A stretch of DNA of 64,000 bases from Mycobacterium sp. Aquia_213. GTDB lineage: Bacteria > Actinomycetota > Actinomycetes > Mycobacteriales > Mycobacteriaceae. Position numbers and translations under genes: made by a program. The notes below the pieces were generated by a model. It worked only from the letters and a program-made list of their open reading frames with translations, ran no database searches and was not told where the DNA came from. Of this stretch, positions 10,381 to 18,664 are shown in pieces. Within the stretch, counting starts at the first letter, position 1, and each line of letters opens with the position of its first letter. The stretch is from assembly GCF_026625985.1 (NCBI RefSeq), contig NZ_CP113116.1:5146001-5210000 (forward strand), read 5' to 3'.

Positions 10381-10393
10381 TGGGGAATCGCGA

Positions 10394-12244
10394 TCAGAAC
10401 CCGGAAGACGAGTGACCGCCCCCGCCGCTTGACGGTGGCTTCGGGGCCACGGTCTGTGGCGGCGGCTTCGGTGCCGGCGCGACGGTCTGCTGCTGGGTGG
10501 GCGGCTTCGGCGCCACCGTCTGCTGCTGGGTCGGCTGCTGGGCGGGTTGCTGCGTGGGCTGTTGCGTCGGCTGTTGGGTGGGTTGCTGCGTCGGCTGCTG
10601 CGTCGGCTGCTGGGTGGGTTGCTGCGTCGGCTGCTGCGTCTGGGTCTGCTGGGTCTGGGTCTGCTGGGTCTGCGTCGGCTCGGTTGGCGCGACGGTCGTC
10701 GTCGGCGCGACCGTGGTGGGCGCGACGGTGGTCGTCGGCGTGATCGGCGTGTACGGCGTCGTCGTCGGGGGCACCGTCGTCGTCGGCGTACTCGGCGTGG
10801 TCGTCGGCGTCGTCGGCGGCGTGTACGGCGTCGTCGTCGGAGTCGTCGGAGTCGTCGGCGGCGTGGTCGGGGTGGTCGGCGGACTCGTGGTCGGCGTCGT
10901 CGGCGTCGTGTACGTCGGCGGTGTGTACGGCGGATACGGCGGATACCAAGGCTGTGGGCGCCAGCCCGGGTACGGGATGATGATCGGCACCGGAATCGGG
11001 ATCGGCCCATTGGGATTGGGCACCAGACCGGGAAGAACCGGCGCGACCGGCACGCCCGGCGCGGGGGCGGCCGGGGCCGGGCCCACGGGCGCCTGCGGCA
11101 CGGCCGGAATGATGCCGCCCTGGTAGCCCGCGTTGGGCGCTTCGGGCGGCGGCGGGGGTACCGGCGCCTGCTGCTGGGTCGGCAACAGCGGCATGAACTT
11201 GCCCGGGGCCGCGTTCTGGTGTCCCACCACCGGCTCCTGGGCCGCGGTCGGCCGGACGGCGACCACCACCGCGACGGCCAGCGAGGCCACTCCGATGACC
11301 GCGAACGCGATCACGGCATTGCCGACCAGCAACGACTGTCGACTCAGTTTCAGCGGGCCGGTCTCGGCGTCGGGATCGTCGTCGTAGAACTCGTCGAAGT
11401 CATCGAACTCGTCGAACTCACCCGGAAGAAGGTCGGCGTCGTCGTCGGCCATCGAGTACGCCAGCTGCTGGTCGGCCTCAGCGGGATCGCCGAACTCGGC
11501 CGGGGCCATCGCGGTCTCGTCACCGGTGAGCCCGGCCACCGGCGCCATCGCGGTCGCATCGCCGGCCAGCCCGACCACCGGGGCCATCGCGGTGGAGTCC
11601 CCGGTCGGCGGTGCGGCCGCGATCGCGGCGCCGCGGGCCAGCGCGAAGGTGGGGTCTTCGGGAATCTGCACCCGCATCGTCGCGTCGCGAAGCTGGTCGG
11701 CGACCCCGGTGAGGTCGGACGAATCGCCCACCAGAAACACGTCGTTGTGCGCGTCGGGGTGCTCACCGAGCCGGGCCATCATCGTGTCCAACGTGCCGGT
11801 GGCGTCGCCGCCCAGCAGCTCGCTGGCCAACATGGTGGGCGGCGCGTCGGGGTCTTCGTCGGCCGAGCCCACCACCGACAGCGTCGCCGTGTTTTCGTCC
11901 ACCACCAGAGCCCCGCCGGACCGGCCCGCCGCGCGCATCAGGGCGGTCACCGCCTGCGACTGTGACAGCACCGCGACGTTGTGGACGCCGGAATCCTCCA
12001 GGGCCTGTCGCAGCTGGTCGGCGCCGGAATGGTCGGTCCAGCACAACCGGGTCCCGACCAGCCGGTGGTTCTCGTTCGCCAGCAGCCGATTCGTGCCGAC
12101 CACGGTTTCGGTGAGTTGTTCGATCGGGTTGTTAGCCAGGTCGACGACGGATTGGTCGATCACGTCACTACCGCCCGCACCCGCCCCGACAAGCGCCAAG
12201 CGGGCGACGGGGCCGGTGACAGCGACCCCCAAAACGACGTCCAT
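10394..12244 (-). CDS. Large Pro/Thr/Gln-rich single-pass membrane protein (Rv0538-like)
   Basis: A 616-residue protein from ATG 12244, behind GGAGAG; an ATG 51 bases upstream is less well placed. Residues 1-250 form a globular domain (MDVVLGVAVTGPVARLALVG; ALVVDENTATLSVVG) like the actin/ATPase-like N-domains of mycobacterial DUF7159-type proteins. An acidic stretch and one membrane helix (about residues 305-332) follow. The outer part is Pro/Val-rich, then TPTT-rich, then QQPT repeats, ending SSGGGGHSSSGF. Such a layout suggests a cytoplasmic sensor or nucleotide-binding head with a cell-wall-spanning stalk. Function is unknown. Confidence 0.85.
   Translation of the reverse strand: MDVVLGVAVTGPVARLALVGAGAGGSDVIDQSVVDLANNPIEQLTETVVGTNRLLANENHRLVGTRLCWTDHSGADQLRQALEDSGVHNVAVLSQSQAVTALMRAAGRSGGALVVDENTATLSVVGSADEDPDAPPTMLASELLGGDATGTLDTMMARLGEHPDAHNDVFLVGDSSDLTGVADQLRDATMRVQIPEDPTFALARGAAIAAAPPTGDSTAMAPVVGLAGDATAMAPVAGLTGDETAMAPAEFGDPAEADQQLAYSMADDDADLLPGEFDEFDDFDEFYDDDPDAETGPLKLSRQSLLVGNAVIAFAVIGVASLAVAVVVAVRPTAAQEPVVGHQNAAPGKFMPLLPTQQQAPVPPPPPEAPNAGYQGGIIPAVPQAPVGPAPAAPAPGVPVAPVLPGLVPNPNGPIPIPVPIIIPYPGWRPQPWYPPYPPYTPPTYTTPTTPTTSPPTTPTTPPTTPTTPTTTPYTPPTTPTTTPSTPTTTVPPTTTPYTPITPTTTVAPTTVAPTTTVAPTEPTQTQQTQTQQTQTQQPTQQPTQQPTQQPTQQPTQQPTQQPTQQPAQQPTQQQTVAPKPPTQQQTVAPAPKPPPQTVAPKPPSSGGGGHSSSGF
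10521..10680 (-). repeat. In-gene repeats coding QQPT units
   Basis: A 12-base unit close to GGCTGCTGCGTC (plus strand) recurs about ten times, coding QQPT on the minus strand, followed by TQTQQ units. The repeats are nearly identical, so their number is likely to vary between strains by slippage. Confidence 0.85.
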
Positions 12245-12513
12245 ACCTGCTCTCCTTCGGCTGGCCACCCCAGAACCAGCATGTCCCGGCATCATTACAC
12301 TTCGGTACCGTCAGCAGTAGCAATCATTCGGGCGACCCCGATCGCCTACAGGCGCAGCGTAACCGCGTTCCCAGACCCGGGGAGTCACTCCCGCGTCGTC
12401 CGAACGGAGATTATGTTTCCAAGTAGGCAACGAAGTCGCCTCGGCAGGGGGTTCCCCGGCCGCCTAAGCGAATTTGCGCCGTCAGTAACCGTCCTCGATA
12501 CCCGGGGGGAACC

Positions 12514-14145
12514 GTGAGTCAGAGCAGCGACGAGCCGCCTACCGGCCCCATCAGGGGTGTGCCGGCGCCGCAGACCGCTCCGGGCCCGCCGGGCGCCGGG
12601 GAGTCGACCGGGCGGCGCAACGTCGTGGCCGACCTGACCGCCGCCGTGTTGCTCCTCGTCGCGCCACTGCTGCCGTGGAATCTCTACTTCGGCATCGCGA
12701 TCCCCGATAGCAACACCACCGTGTTCGCGGTGCTGATCGGGGTGACGCTGCTTTCGTTGATCGCCATTGCTTTGCCCGGTTCCGGACGGACGGTCAGCGG
12801 GATTCGGCTGGCGCTGAACATCCCCTATTTGCTGCTGGTGCTCGCCTTCGTCGGGTTCGACGCGTTCGAATCCGTCCGCTTCGGCGGGACTGTGACCGTG
12901 CCCGGCGGTGTCGGACCGGGAGCCTGGCTGGGTGTCGCCGGTGCGCTGCTGAGCGCGCAGTCGGCCGGCCGCGCCACCACGGCGGACGACGACACCTCCG
13001 ATGGGCGGCGGCGGTCCGCCCAGATCATCGGCTACGTCGCGATGGTGGCCGCCGCACTGAGCTTCGGCTTCACCCTGTACTGGCGGGTCAAGTACGCGCT
13101 CGGCGACTCGGGCGACTTCGGCAAGCAGAACATCGCGGTGATCGTGACGGCGACGGTGTACGGCCTGGTCGCGTTGGTCGCCGTGCTCGTCGCCTCGAGA
13201 TGGCTGCTCAGCGGCACCAGGGCAGCGCGGCTGGCGACGATCGCGTTGGGCGCCTCGACACTGGTCGCCGGGGTCATCGTCTGGTTGCTCCCGGTCGGGC
13301 GTGACATCGACGCGTTCCACGGCATCGCGCAGAACACGTCGACGGCCGGCGTGGGGTTCGAGGGCTATCTGGCGTGGGTGGCGGCCGCGGCGATCTTCAC
13401 GCCGCGAACACTGTTCGGCCGGGCGCGCACCGTGTCGTCCGAGGAGAGTGCCTGGCGCGCCGCGGCTCGAACCGGCTTGCTGCTGATCATCGTGTGGTGC
13501 CTGGGATCGGTGGCGATGCGGATCACCGACATGGCCGTCGCGGTCAGCCTGAACTACCCGTACTCGCGCTACGACAGCGTGGTGCTGGCCGCGTTCGATG
13601 TGGCCACCGCGGCGTTGGCGATCTGGCTGCGGATCAGCCTCGGCAACGCGTCCGCCTCCGCCCGGCTGATCACCTCGCTGTGCGGACTTGTTGCCACGCT
13701 GAGCATCTCGCGCGTCATCGTCGGCGTCGTGCTGGCGCCGCGGTTCCAGGAAGCACCCAACGCGGCCGCGCAAAATCCGGTCTACGGAAACGATCTCGCC
13801 CAGCAGATCACCAGCACCTTCGACGTGGCGCTGTCCGCGCTGGCGGTGTGCATCCTGGTGGCGGCGATCATCACCGGACACTTCACCCGTCGGCGGCTGC
13901 GGCGCCGCGCCGCCCGCAAGCGTGTCGTCGCGCAGAACGCTGCGGCACCGACGACGCGCATCCCGACCGGCGCTCCCCCACCCTCGGCCGCGGCGACCAC
14001 TGCGATCCACGTCGGTGAATCACCCACCACGGCAATACCGCAACTGGCCGGCGCGCCTCGGATCTTTCGCGGCGACGACTCGGCCACCAGTCATATACCG
14101 ATCTCTAAGCCCCAGATATACCGGCCTCCGCAATACCCGTCGTAG
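12514..14145 (+). CDS. Polytopic membrane protein with Pro/Thr tail (Rv0537c-like)
   Basis: A 543-residue protein starting at GTG 12514 behind a CGGGGGGA site. A Pro-rich cytoplasmic N-terminus of about 35 residues is followed by roughly ten membrane segments (VVADLTAAVLLLVAPLLPWN; VFAVLIGVTLLSLIAIAL). A basic stretch RRRLRRRAARKR closes the last helix, and a Pro/Thr-rich tail of about 80 residues ends the protein. It is transcribed divergently from the Pro/Thr-rich gene at 10394, with 269 bases between for both promoters. No enzyme motif is recognised. Confidence 0.82.
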   Translation: MSQSSDEPPTGPIRGVPAPQTAPGPPGAGESTGRRNVVADLTAAVLLLVAPLLPWNLYFGIAIPDSNTTVFAVLIGVTLLSLIAIALPGSGRTVSGIRLALNIPYLLLVLAFVGFDAFESVRFGGTVTVPGGVGPGAWLGVAGALLSAQSAGRATTADDDTSDGRRRSAQIIGYVAMVAAALSFGFTLYWRVKYALGDSGDFGKQNIAVIVTATVYGLVALVAVLVASRWLLSGTRAARLATIALGASTLVAGVIVWLLPVGRDIDAFHGIAQNTSTAGVGFEGYLAWVAAAAIFTPRTLFGRARTVSSEESAWRAAARTGLLLIIVWCLGSVAMRITDMAVAVSLNYPYSRYDSVVLAAFDVATAALAIWLRISLGNASASARLITSLCGLVATLSISRVIVGVVLAPRFQEAPNAAAQNPVYGNDLAQQITSTFDVALSALAVCILVAAIITGHFTRRRLRRRAARKRVVAQNAAAPTTRIPTGAPPPSAAATTAIHVGESPTTAIPQLAGAPRIFRGDDSATSHIPISKPQIYRPPQYPS

Positions 14146-14151
14146 CGCGGG

Positions 14152-15213
14152 TTATCGCAGCGGCGCGAACGCGAACTCGCGCAGGCCCTCGCGCGGATCG
14201 ATTGCCGCGCGGAAATCCAAAACCTCGGCGGCACGGGCGGGGTCCGCGACGATGTGGCGCACGTCGCCGCTGCGGTACTGCCCGGTGATCACCGGGGACA
14301 CCGCCTCATCGCGCGCAGCGCAGATCGCGGTGGCGACGTCGAGGATCGAGATCGGCCGACCCGAGCAGACGTTGACCGCGGTGAAGCCAGTGCCGTCCGT
14401 TGCTGAACGGTGCGCCGCGGCCGCGAGGTTGGCCGCGGCCGCGAGGTTGGCCGCCGCCACGTCGTCGACGTGGACGAAGTCACGCATCTGGCCGCCGTCT
14501 TCGAAAACCCTTGGCGGCTGGCCTTTTTCCAGTGCGGAGCGGAAGATCGCGGCCACTCCGGAGTACGGGGTGTCGCGCGGCATGCCGGGGCCGTAGACGT
14601 TGTGGTAGCGCAATGCCACCACCGTGCCGCCCGTCGACTCCGACCACGCCAGCGCGTAGTGCTCCTGGGCTGTCTTGCTGGCGGCGTACAGGCTGCGCGG
14701 CCGCAGGGCGGCATCCTCGCCGACCAGCCGCCAGGCCAGCTCCTCGCCGCCGAGCGGGCAGCGGTGCTCGAAGGTCCCGGCGTCGAGGTCGGCGCGCCGT
14801 CGCGGCAGCGGGTCGACGGCCCCGTGTTCCGGGCAGTGGTAGCGGCCCTGTCCGTACACCACCATCGACGACGCCAGCACCAGGCGGCGCACCCCGGCGG
14901 CGAACATCTGGGCCAGCAGCACGGTGGTGCCGTAGTCATTGTGGCCGCCGTAGGCGGGCGCGTCGGCCGCGTCGACGCCGGCCCCCACCATCGCGGCTTG
15001 GTGGCACACCAGATCCACCCCATCCAACAGCGGGGCCAGTGCCGTGGCATCCCGGACATCGACCCGGTGACATCCGTTCGGTAACAACGAGTTTGGGCCG
15101 TGCGCGGCGGGCAACAGCATGTCGACGCCGATCACCTCGTGGCCCGCCGCGCGCAGCGCCGCGTCCACCCGCGACCCGATGAAACCGGCGGCGCCGGTCA
15201 GCAACACCCTCAC
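14152..15213 (-). CDS. galE3: NAD-dependent sugar epimerase/dehydratase (Rv0536-like, GalE3)
   Basis: A 353-residue extended short-chain dehydrogenase from GTG 15213. The NAD loop is LLTGAAGFIGSRV at the N-terminus. The catalytic Ser and Tyr lie in LVLASSMVVYGQG and the YAASK motif (SLYAASKTAQEHY). It probably epimerises or dehydrates an NDP-sugar; UDP-glucose 4-epimerase is the traditional label but is not proven. The GTG start overlaps the MTA phosphorylase stop by four bases (GTGA). A perfect 18-base tandem duplication (14414-14449) adds an ANLAAA repeat to the substrate-domain region. Confidence 0.88.
   Translation of the reverse strand: MRVLLTGAAGFIGSRVDAALRAAGHEVIGVDMLLPAAHGPNSLLPNGCHRVDVRDATALAPLLDGVDLVCHQAAMVGAGVDAADAPAYGGHNDYGTTVLLAQMFAAGVRRLVLASSMVVYGQGRYHCPEHGAVDPLPRRRADLDAGTFEHRCPLGGEELAWRLVGEDAALRPRSLYAASKTAQEHYALAWSESTGGTVVALRYHNVYGPGMPRDTPYSGVAAIFRSALEKGQPPRVFEDGGQMRDFVHVDDVAAANLAAAANLAAAAHRSATDGTGFTAVNVCSGRPISILDVATAICAARDEAVSPVITGQYRSGDVRHIVADPARAAEVLDFRAAIDPREGLREFAFAPLR
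14414..14449 (-). repeat. 18-base perfect tandem duplication inside the epimerase gene
   Basis: Two identical 18-base copies (14414-14431 and 14432-14449, GCCGCGGCCGCGAGGTTG) encode ANLAAA twice in VAAANLAAAANLAAAAH. The frame is kept. The duplication is likely recent because the copies are identical at all positions. Confidence 0.85.
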
Positions 15214-15986
15214 GGCAGCTCGAACGGCAGGGTGACGCCGGTGTGCGACAGGCAGTGCGTGCAGCCGCGCTCGACGGCCACCCGGCCGATGGCGTCGCGC
15301 ACCAGCGTCTTGAACGGCTCGATGTTCTTTTCGAATTCCACCATGACGTCCACCGTCTTCACGCCCTCGCCATGGCTGACACCCGCGTCCAGGTCAGTCA
15401 CCAAAGCGATTGCTGCATAACATATTTCGAGTTCGCGAGCGAGGACGGCCTCCGGGTATCCGGTCATGTTGACCAGCGTGAAACCCGCCGAGGCGAACCA
15501 TTGGCTTTCGGCGCGGGTGGAGAACCGCGGCCCCTGGATCACCACCATCGTGCCGCCGTCGACCACGTCGGGCAGGCCGGTGGCCGCCTCCCGCAAGGCC
15601 GGGCAATACGGGTCGGCGAAGTCGACGTGAATAGCCCCGGAGTCGAAGTAGGTGTCGGCGCGGCTGTTGGTGCGATCCACCAGCTGGTCGGGCACCACGA
15701 CGGCGCCCGGCCCGTAGGCGGGGTTCAGGCTGCCCACCGCGCACGGCGCGAGCACCCGTCGCACACCGAGCGCGCGCAGGGCCCACATGTTGGCGCGGTA
15801 CGGCACCGTATGCGCCGAATACTCGTGCTTGGCGCCGTGCCGGGGCAGGAAGGCGACTTCGTGCTCCCCGACGGTGCCCACTGTCAGCGGCGCGCTGGGC
15901 TTGCCGTACGGGGTGTCCGGGTTGACGTGGTGAACATCGGAGCCGAAGAACGTATAGAAGCCGCTGCCGCCGATCACTCCGAGCAT
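15210..15986 (-). CDS. mtnP: 5'-Methylthioadenosine phosphorylase (Rv0535-like)
   Basis: A 258-residue purine phosphorylase of the PNP/MTAP family, starting ATG 15986. It splits methylthioadenosine with phosphate to adenine and methylthioribose phosphate. The phosphate loop GGSGFY is at residues 6-11, FLPRHGAKHEYSAH is the second conserved block, and GPRFSTRAESQ and LVNMTGYPEAVLAREL bind the nucleoside. M. tuberculosis annotations call the homologue pnp or mtnP. It is coupled to the downstream epimerase gene by a 4-base overlap. Confidence 0.92.
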   Translation of the reverse strand: MLGVIGGSGFYTFFGSDVHHVNPDTPYGKPSAPLTVGTVGEHEVAFLPRHGAKHEYSAHTVPYRANMWALRALGVRRVLAPCAVGSLNPAYGPGAVVVPDQLVDRTNSRADTYFDSGAIHVDFADPYCPALREAATGLPDVVDGGTMVVIQGPRFSTRAESQWFASAGFTLVNMTGYPEAVLARELEICYAAIALVTDLDAGVSHGEGVKTVDVMVEFEKNIEPFKTLVRDAIGRVAVERGCTHCLSHTGVTLPFELP

Positions 15987-16070
15987 CTGCGCCGCTCCTC
16001 TTCGTCGCTCCGCTCTGCATCGTCACCGGCGGGCATTCGCCCATTGTGGTGCATAGGGCAGGATGCCCTG

Positions 16071-16943
16071 GTGGCCAGTTTTGCGCAGTGGATCTCCGGC
16101 GCCCGGCCGCGGACGCTGCCCAACGCAATCGCGCCCGTCATCGCGGGCACCGGCGCCGCGGCATGGCTGCACTCCGCCGTGTGGTGGAAAGCGCTGCTGG
16201 CGCTGGCCGTCGCGGTCGCGCTGACCGTCGGCGTCAACTACGCCAACGACTACTCCGACGGCATCCGGGGCACCGACGACGTCCGAACCGGCCCGGCGCG
16301 GCTGGTGGGCTCGCGACTGGCGACGCCGCGCGCGGTGCTGACCGCCGCGGTGGCGTCGCTTGCGGTTGGCGCGGCGGCCGGTCTGGCGCTGGCACTGACG
16401 AGCGCGCCATGGCTGATCGCGGTCGGCGTCGTCTGCATCGCCGGGGCCTGGCTGTACACCGGCGGCTCGAGGCCTTACGGGTACGCGGGTTTCGGCGAGG
16501 TCGCAGTGTTCGTGTTCTTCGGCCTGGTCGCGGTGCTGGGCACGCAGTACACCCAGTCGCTAAGGGTGGACTGGGTGGGACTGGTGCTCGCCGTGGCGAC
16601 GGGCGCGCTGTCGTCGTCGGTGCTGGTGGCCAACAACCTGCGGGATATCCCGACCGACGCGCAGGCGGACAAGATCACCCTGGCGGTGCGCCTCGGCGAT
16701 GCCCGCACCCGGGTGTTCTACCAGGGGCTGCTGGCGACGGCCGGGTTGCTGACCCTGGTGCTGATGCTGGCGACGCCGTGGTGTGCGGCGGGGTTGGTTG
16801 CCACCCCGTTGGCGCTGCGCGCCGCCGGGCCGGTGCGGTCCGGGCGCGGCGGGCCGGAGCTGATTCCGGTGCTGCGCGACACCGGGCTGACGATGCTGGT
16901 GTGGGCGGTCGCGGTGGCCGCGGCGCTGGCGCTGGCCCACTGA
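16071..16943 (+). CDS. menA: 1,4-Dihydroxy-2-naphthoate polyprenyltransferase MenA
   Basis: A 290-residue UbiA-family membrane enzyme from GTG 16071. It prenylates dihydroxynaphthoate in menaquinone synthesis. The first Asp-rich motif is NDYSDGIRGTDD, the second is DIPTDAQADK followed by LAVRLGDART; both chelate Mg-diphosphate. Eight to nine membrane helices are visible. It is divergent from the MTA phosphorylase gene. Together with menE at the left edge it shows that this region serves the respiratory quinone. Confidence 0.94.
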   Translation: MASFAQWISGARPRTLPNAIAPVIAGTGAAAWLHSAVWWKALLALAVAVALTVGVNYANDYSDGIRGTDDVRTGPARLVGSRLATPRAVLTAAVASLAVGAAAGLALALTSAPWLIAVGVVCIAGAWLYTGGSRPYGYAGFGEVAVFVFFGLVAVLGTQYTQSLRVDWVGLVLAVATGALSSSVLVANNLRDIPTDAQADKITLAVRLGDARTRVFYQGLLATAGLLTLVLMLATPWCAAGLVATPLALRAAGPVRSGRGGPELIPVLRDTGLTMLVWAVAVAAALALAH

Positions 16944-16969
16944 CGCACCCGGGGCGCCGGGATTCCTTT

Positions 16970-16985
16970 CCGAAGACTTCTTCGG
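16970..16985. promoter_or_regulatory. Perfect short palindrome upstream of fabH
   Basis: CCGAAGA-CT-TCTTCGG, 7-base arms with a 2-base centre, lies 27 bases past menA and 75 bases before fabH. The tiny centre suits a dimeric-regulator operator better than a hairpin terminator. This is position-based inference only. Confidence 0.4.
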
Positions 16986-17060
16986 ATTCGGTTAACACGG
17001 GTTAGCGTCAATGTGACAGCCCTTACACCGATAGCCCTACGACACCGAGCGAGGAGCGCA

Positions 17061-18068
17061 ATGCAGCAGATCGCCGCGACCAATGGGCCCAGAAATATCG
17101 GACTGCTCAGCGTCGGGGCATACCGCCCCGAACGCGTCGTCACGAACGACGAGCTGTGCCAGAACATCGACTCGACCGATGAGTGGATTTACTCCCGCAC
17201 CGGAATCAAGACGCGCCGATTCGCCGCCCCCGACGAATCCGTCGCGTCCATGTCGATCGAGGCCAGCCGAGAAGCAATCGCCAAAGCCGGGCTGGAAGCG
17301 TCCGACATCGACGGCGTCATCGTCGCCACCAGCACCCAGTTTCTGCAGACCCCGGCCAGCGCCCCGGCCGTCGCTTCGGGGTTGGGCGCAACCGGGGTGC
17401 CCGCATTCGACATCTCGGCCGGGTGCGCCGGCTTCGGCTACGCGGTCGGCGTCGCGGCCGACATGATCCGCGGCGGCAGCGTCGCCAAGATGCTCGTCAT
17501 CGGTTCGGAGAAACTGTCCCCCACCGTGGACATGCTCGACCGCAGCAACTGCTTCATCTTCGCCGACGGCGCCGCGGCCGTCGTGGTGGGCGAGACGCCG
17601 GATCAGGGCATCGGTCCGACCGTCTGGGGCAGCGACGGCGAGCAGGCCATGGCCATCCGCCAGGACATCGACTGGATCACCTATACCGAGAACCCGACCG
17701 GCCCGCGCCCGTTTCTTCGCCTCGAAGGCAGCGCCGTCTTCCGTTGGGCCGCATTCGAAATGGGCAAAGTCGGGCGCCAGGCGATGGACGCCGCGGGGGT
17801 GCGATCAGATCAGATCGACGTGTTCATACCGCATCAGGCCAACGCCCGGATCAACGAAGTACTGGCCAAGAATCTGGACCTGCGGCCGGACGCGATCGTC
17901 GCCAATGACATTGAGCACACCGGAAACACGTCTGCGGCGTCCATTCCGCTGGCGATGGCCGAACTGCTCGGCACCGGGGCGTCCAAGCCCGGCGATCTGG
18001 CCCTGCTGATCGGATACGGCGCGGGCCTGAGCTACGCCGCACAAGTCGTGCGGATGCCCAACTTCTGA
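17061..18068 (+). CDS. fabH: Beta-ketoacyl-ACP synthase III FabH
   Basis: A 335-residue KAS III enzyme with start ATG 17061 behind GAGGAG. It condenses long acyl-CoA from FAS-I with malonyl-AcpM to feed FAS-II and mycolic acid synthesis. The catalytic Cys is residue 122 in DISAGCAGFGYA, the His lies in VFIPHQANARI and the Asn in NDIEHTGNTSAASIP. Length and sequence are close to Rv0533c. The gene stands alone with about 117 bases of upstream sequence containing a perfect palindrome. Confidence 0.96.
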   Translation: MQQIAATNGPRNIGLLSVGAYRPERVVTNDELCQNIDSTDEWIYSRTGIKTRRFAAPDESVASMSIEASREAIAKAGLEASDIDGVIVATSTQFLQTPASAPAVASGLGATGVPAFDISAGCAGFGYAVGVAADMIRGGSVAKMLVIGSEKLSPTVDMLDRSNCFIFADGAAAVVVGETPDQGIGPTVWGSDGEQAMAIRQDIDWITYTENPTGPRPFLRLEGSAVFRWAAFEMGKVGRQAMDAAGVRSDQIDVFIPHQANARINEVLAKNLDLRPDAIVANDIEHTGNTSAASIPLAMAELLGTGASKPGDLALLIGYGAGLSYAAQVVRMPNF

Positions 18069-18070
18069 GC

Positions 18071-18439
18071 TCAGCTCTCGTCGGGTTTGTCGTCTGTCAC
18101 CTCACCGCGCAGCCGGGCCTGCAGGTGTTCGCGTTCGGCACGACGGCGTTCGCCGGACACCGCGAGCGCGGCCGTGGCGCGCCGTCGCAGCGGACCGAAC
18201 AGCAGGATGCCCAGCGGCATCGCGATGATCAACGCGAACAATGCCGCGACCACGACCGGGATTTGGGGGCCCCCCACCAACCGCGCCGACACGTAGATCA
18301 CGCCGGTGAGCGCGACGGCCAGCAGCAGTCGCGCCACGGCGTAGAGCAAAACGTCGACATTCCCGCGATCTCGAACACGCTGCTGCGCGCCGTCCGCCGG
18401 ATCGTCCCCAGTGCTGTTGTCGCTCGGCCCTTCTGACAC
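18071..18439 (-). CDS. DUF4229-like small membrane protein (Rv0531-like)
   Basis: A 122-residue protein from ATG 18439 with an acidic N-terminus of about 27 residues, two membrane segments (LLYAVARLLLAVALTGVIY and PVVVAALFALIIAMPLGILL) and a charged Arg/Glu-rich tail that may be helical. It matches the small DUF4229 membrane family. It converges on fabH with two bases between the stops. H37Rv has PE_PGRS6 near here, but no PE_PGRS gene is present in this window. Confidence 0.75.
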   Translation of the reverse strand: MSEGPSDNSTGDDPADGAQQRVRDRGNVDVLLYAVARLLLAVALTGVIYVSARLVGGPQIPVVVAALFALIIAMPLGILLFGPLRRRATAALAVSGERRRAEREHLQARLRGEVTDDKPDES

Positions 18440-18485
18440 AGGTCGAGCCTACGGCGCGAGTATATTCGCTCACAGGAGGTGTGGA

Positions 18486-18647
18486 GTGCTCTACCTGATG
18501 GTCGTCCTGGTGCTGGGGACGCTGATCTACATTGGCTGGCGCGCGGCGCGATCGCAGGCGCACCGGCAGAAGACGCGCGTCATCGGACCGGACGACGATC
18601 CAGACTTCATGCGGCGGTTGGGAAGCGGGGACGACGGCCCCCGCTGA
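18486..18647 (+). CDS. 53-residue membrane-anchored small protein (Rv0530A-like)
   Basis: A short gene from GTG 18486 with a strong AGGAGGT site five bases upstream. The protein starts LYLMVVLVLGTLIYIGW, a single membrane segment, then a basic stretch and an acidic C-terminus ending RVIGPDDDPDFMRRLGS. The conserved PDDDPDFMRRL-like tail is typical of a small mycobacterial family. It diverges from the DUF4229 gene. Function is unknown. Confidence 0.8.
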   Translation: MLYLMVVLVLGTLIYIGWRAARSQAHRQKTRVIGPDDDPDFMRRLGSGDDGPR

Positions 18648-18664
18648 CCCTCCGTCAGGCCCGA

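Noticed and set aside
10521..10680. Regular repeats as a CRISPR array
   Set aside because: Units are 12 bases with no spacers and they code for QQPT in frame.
12385..14010. 541-codon minus-strand open frame opposite the Rv0537c-like gene
   Set aside because: It is a shadow of the GC-rich plus-strand gene: Arg/Gly/Gln-rich, no family motifs, no ribosome site.
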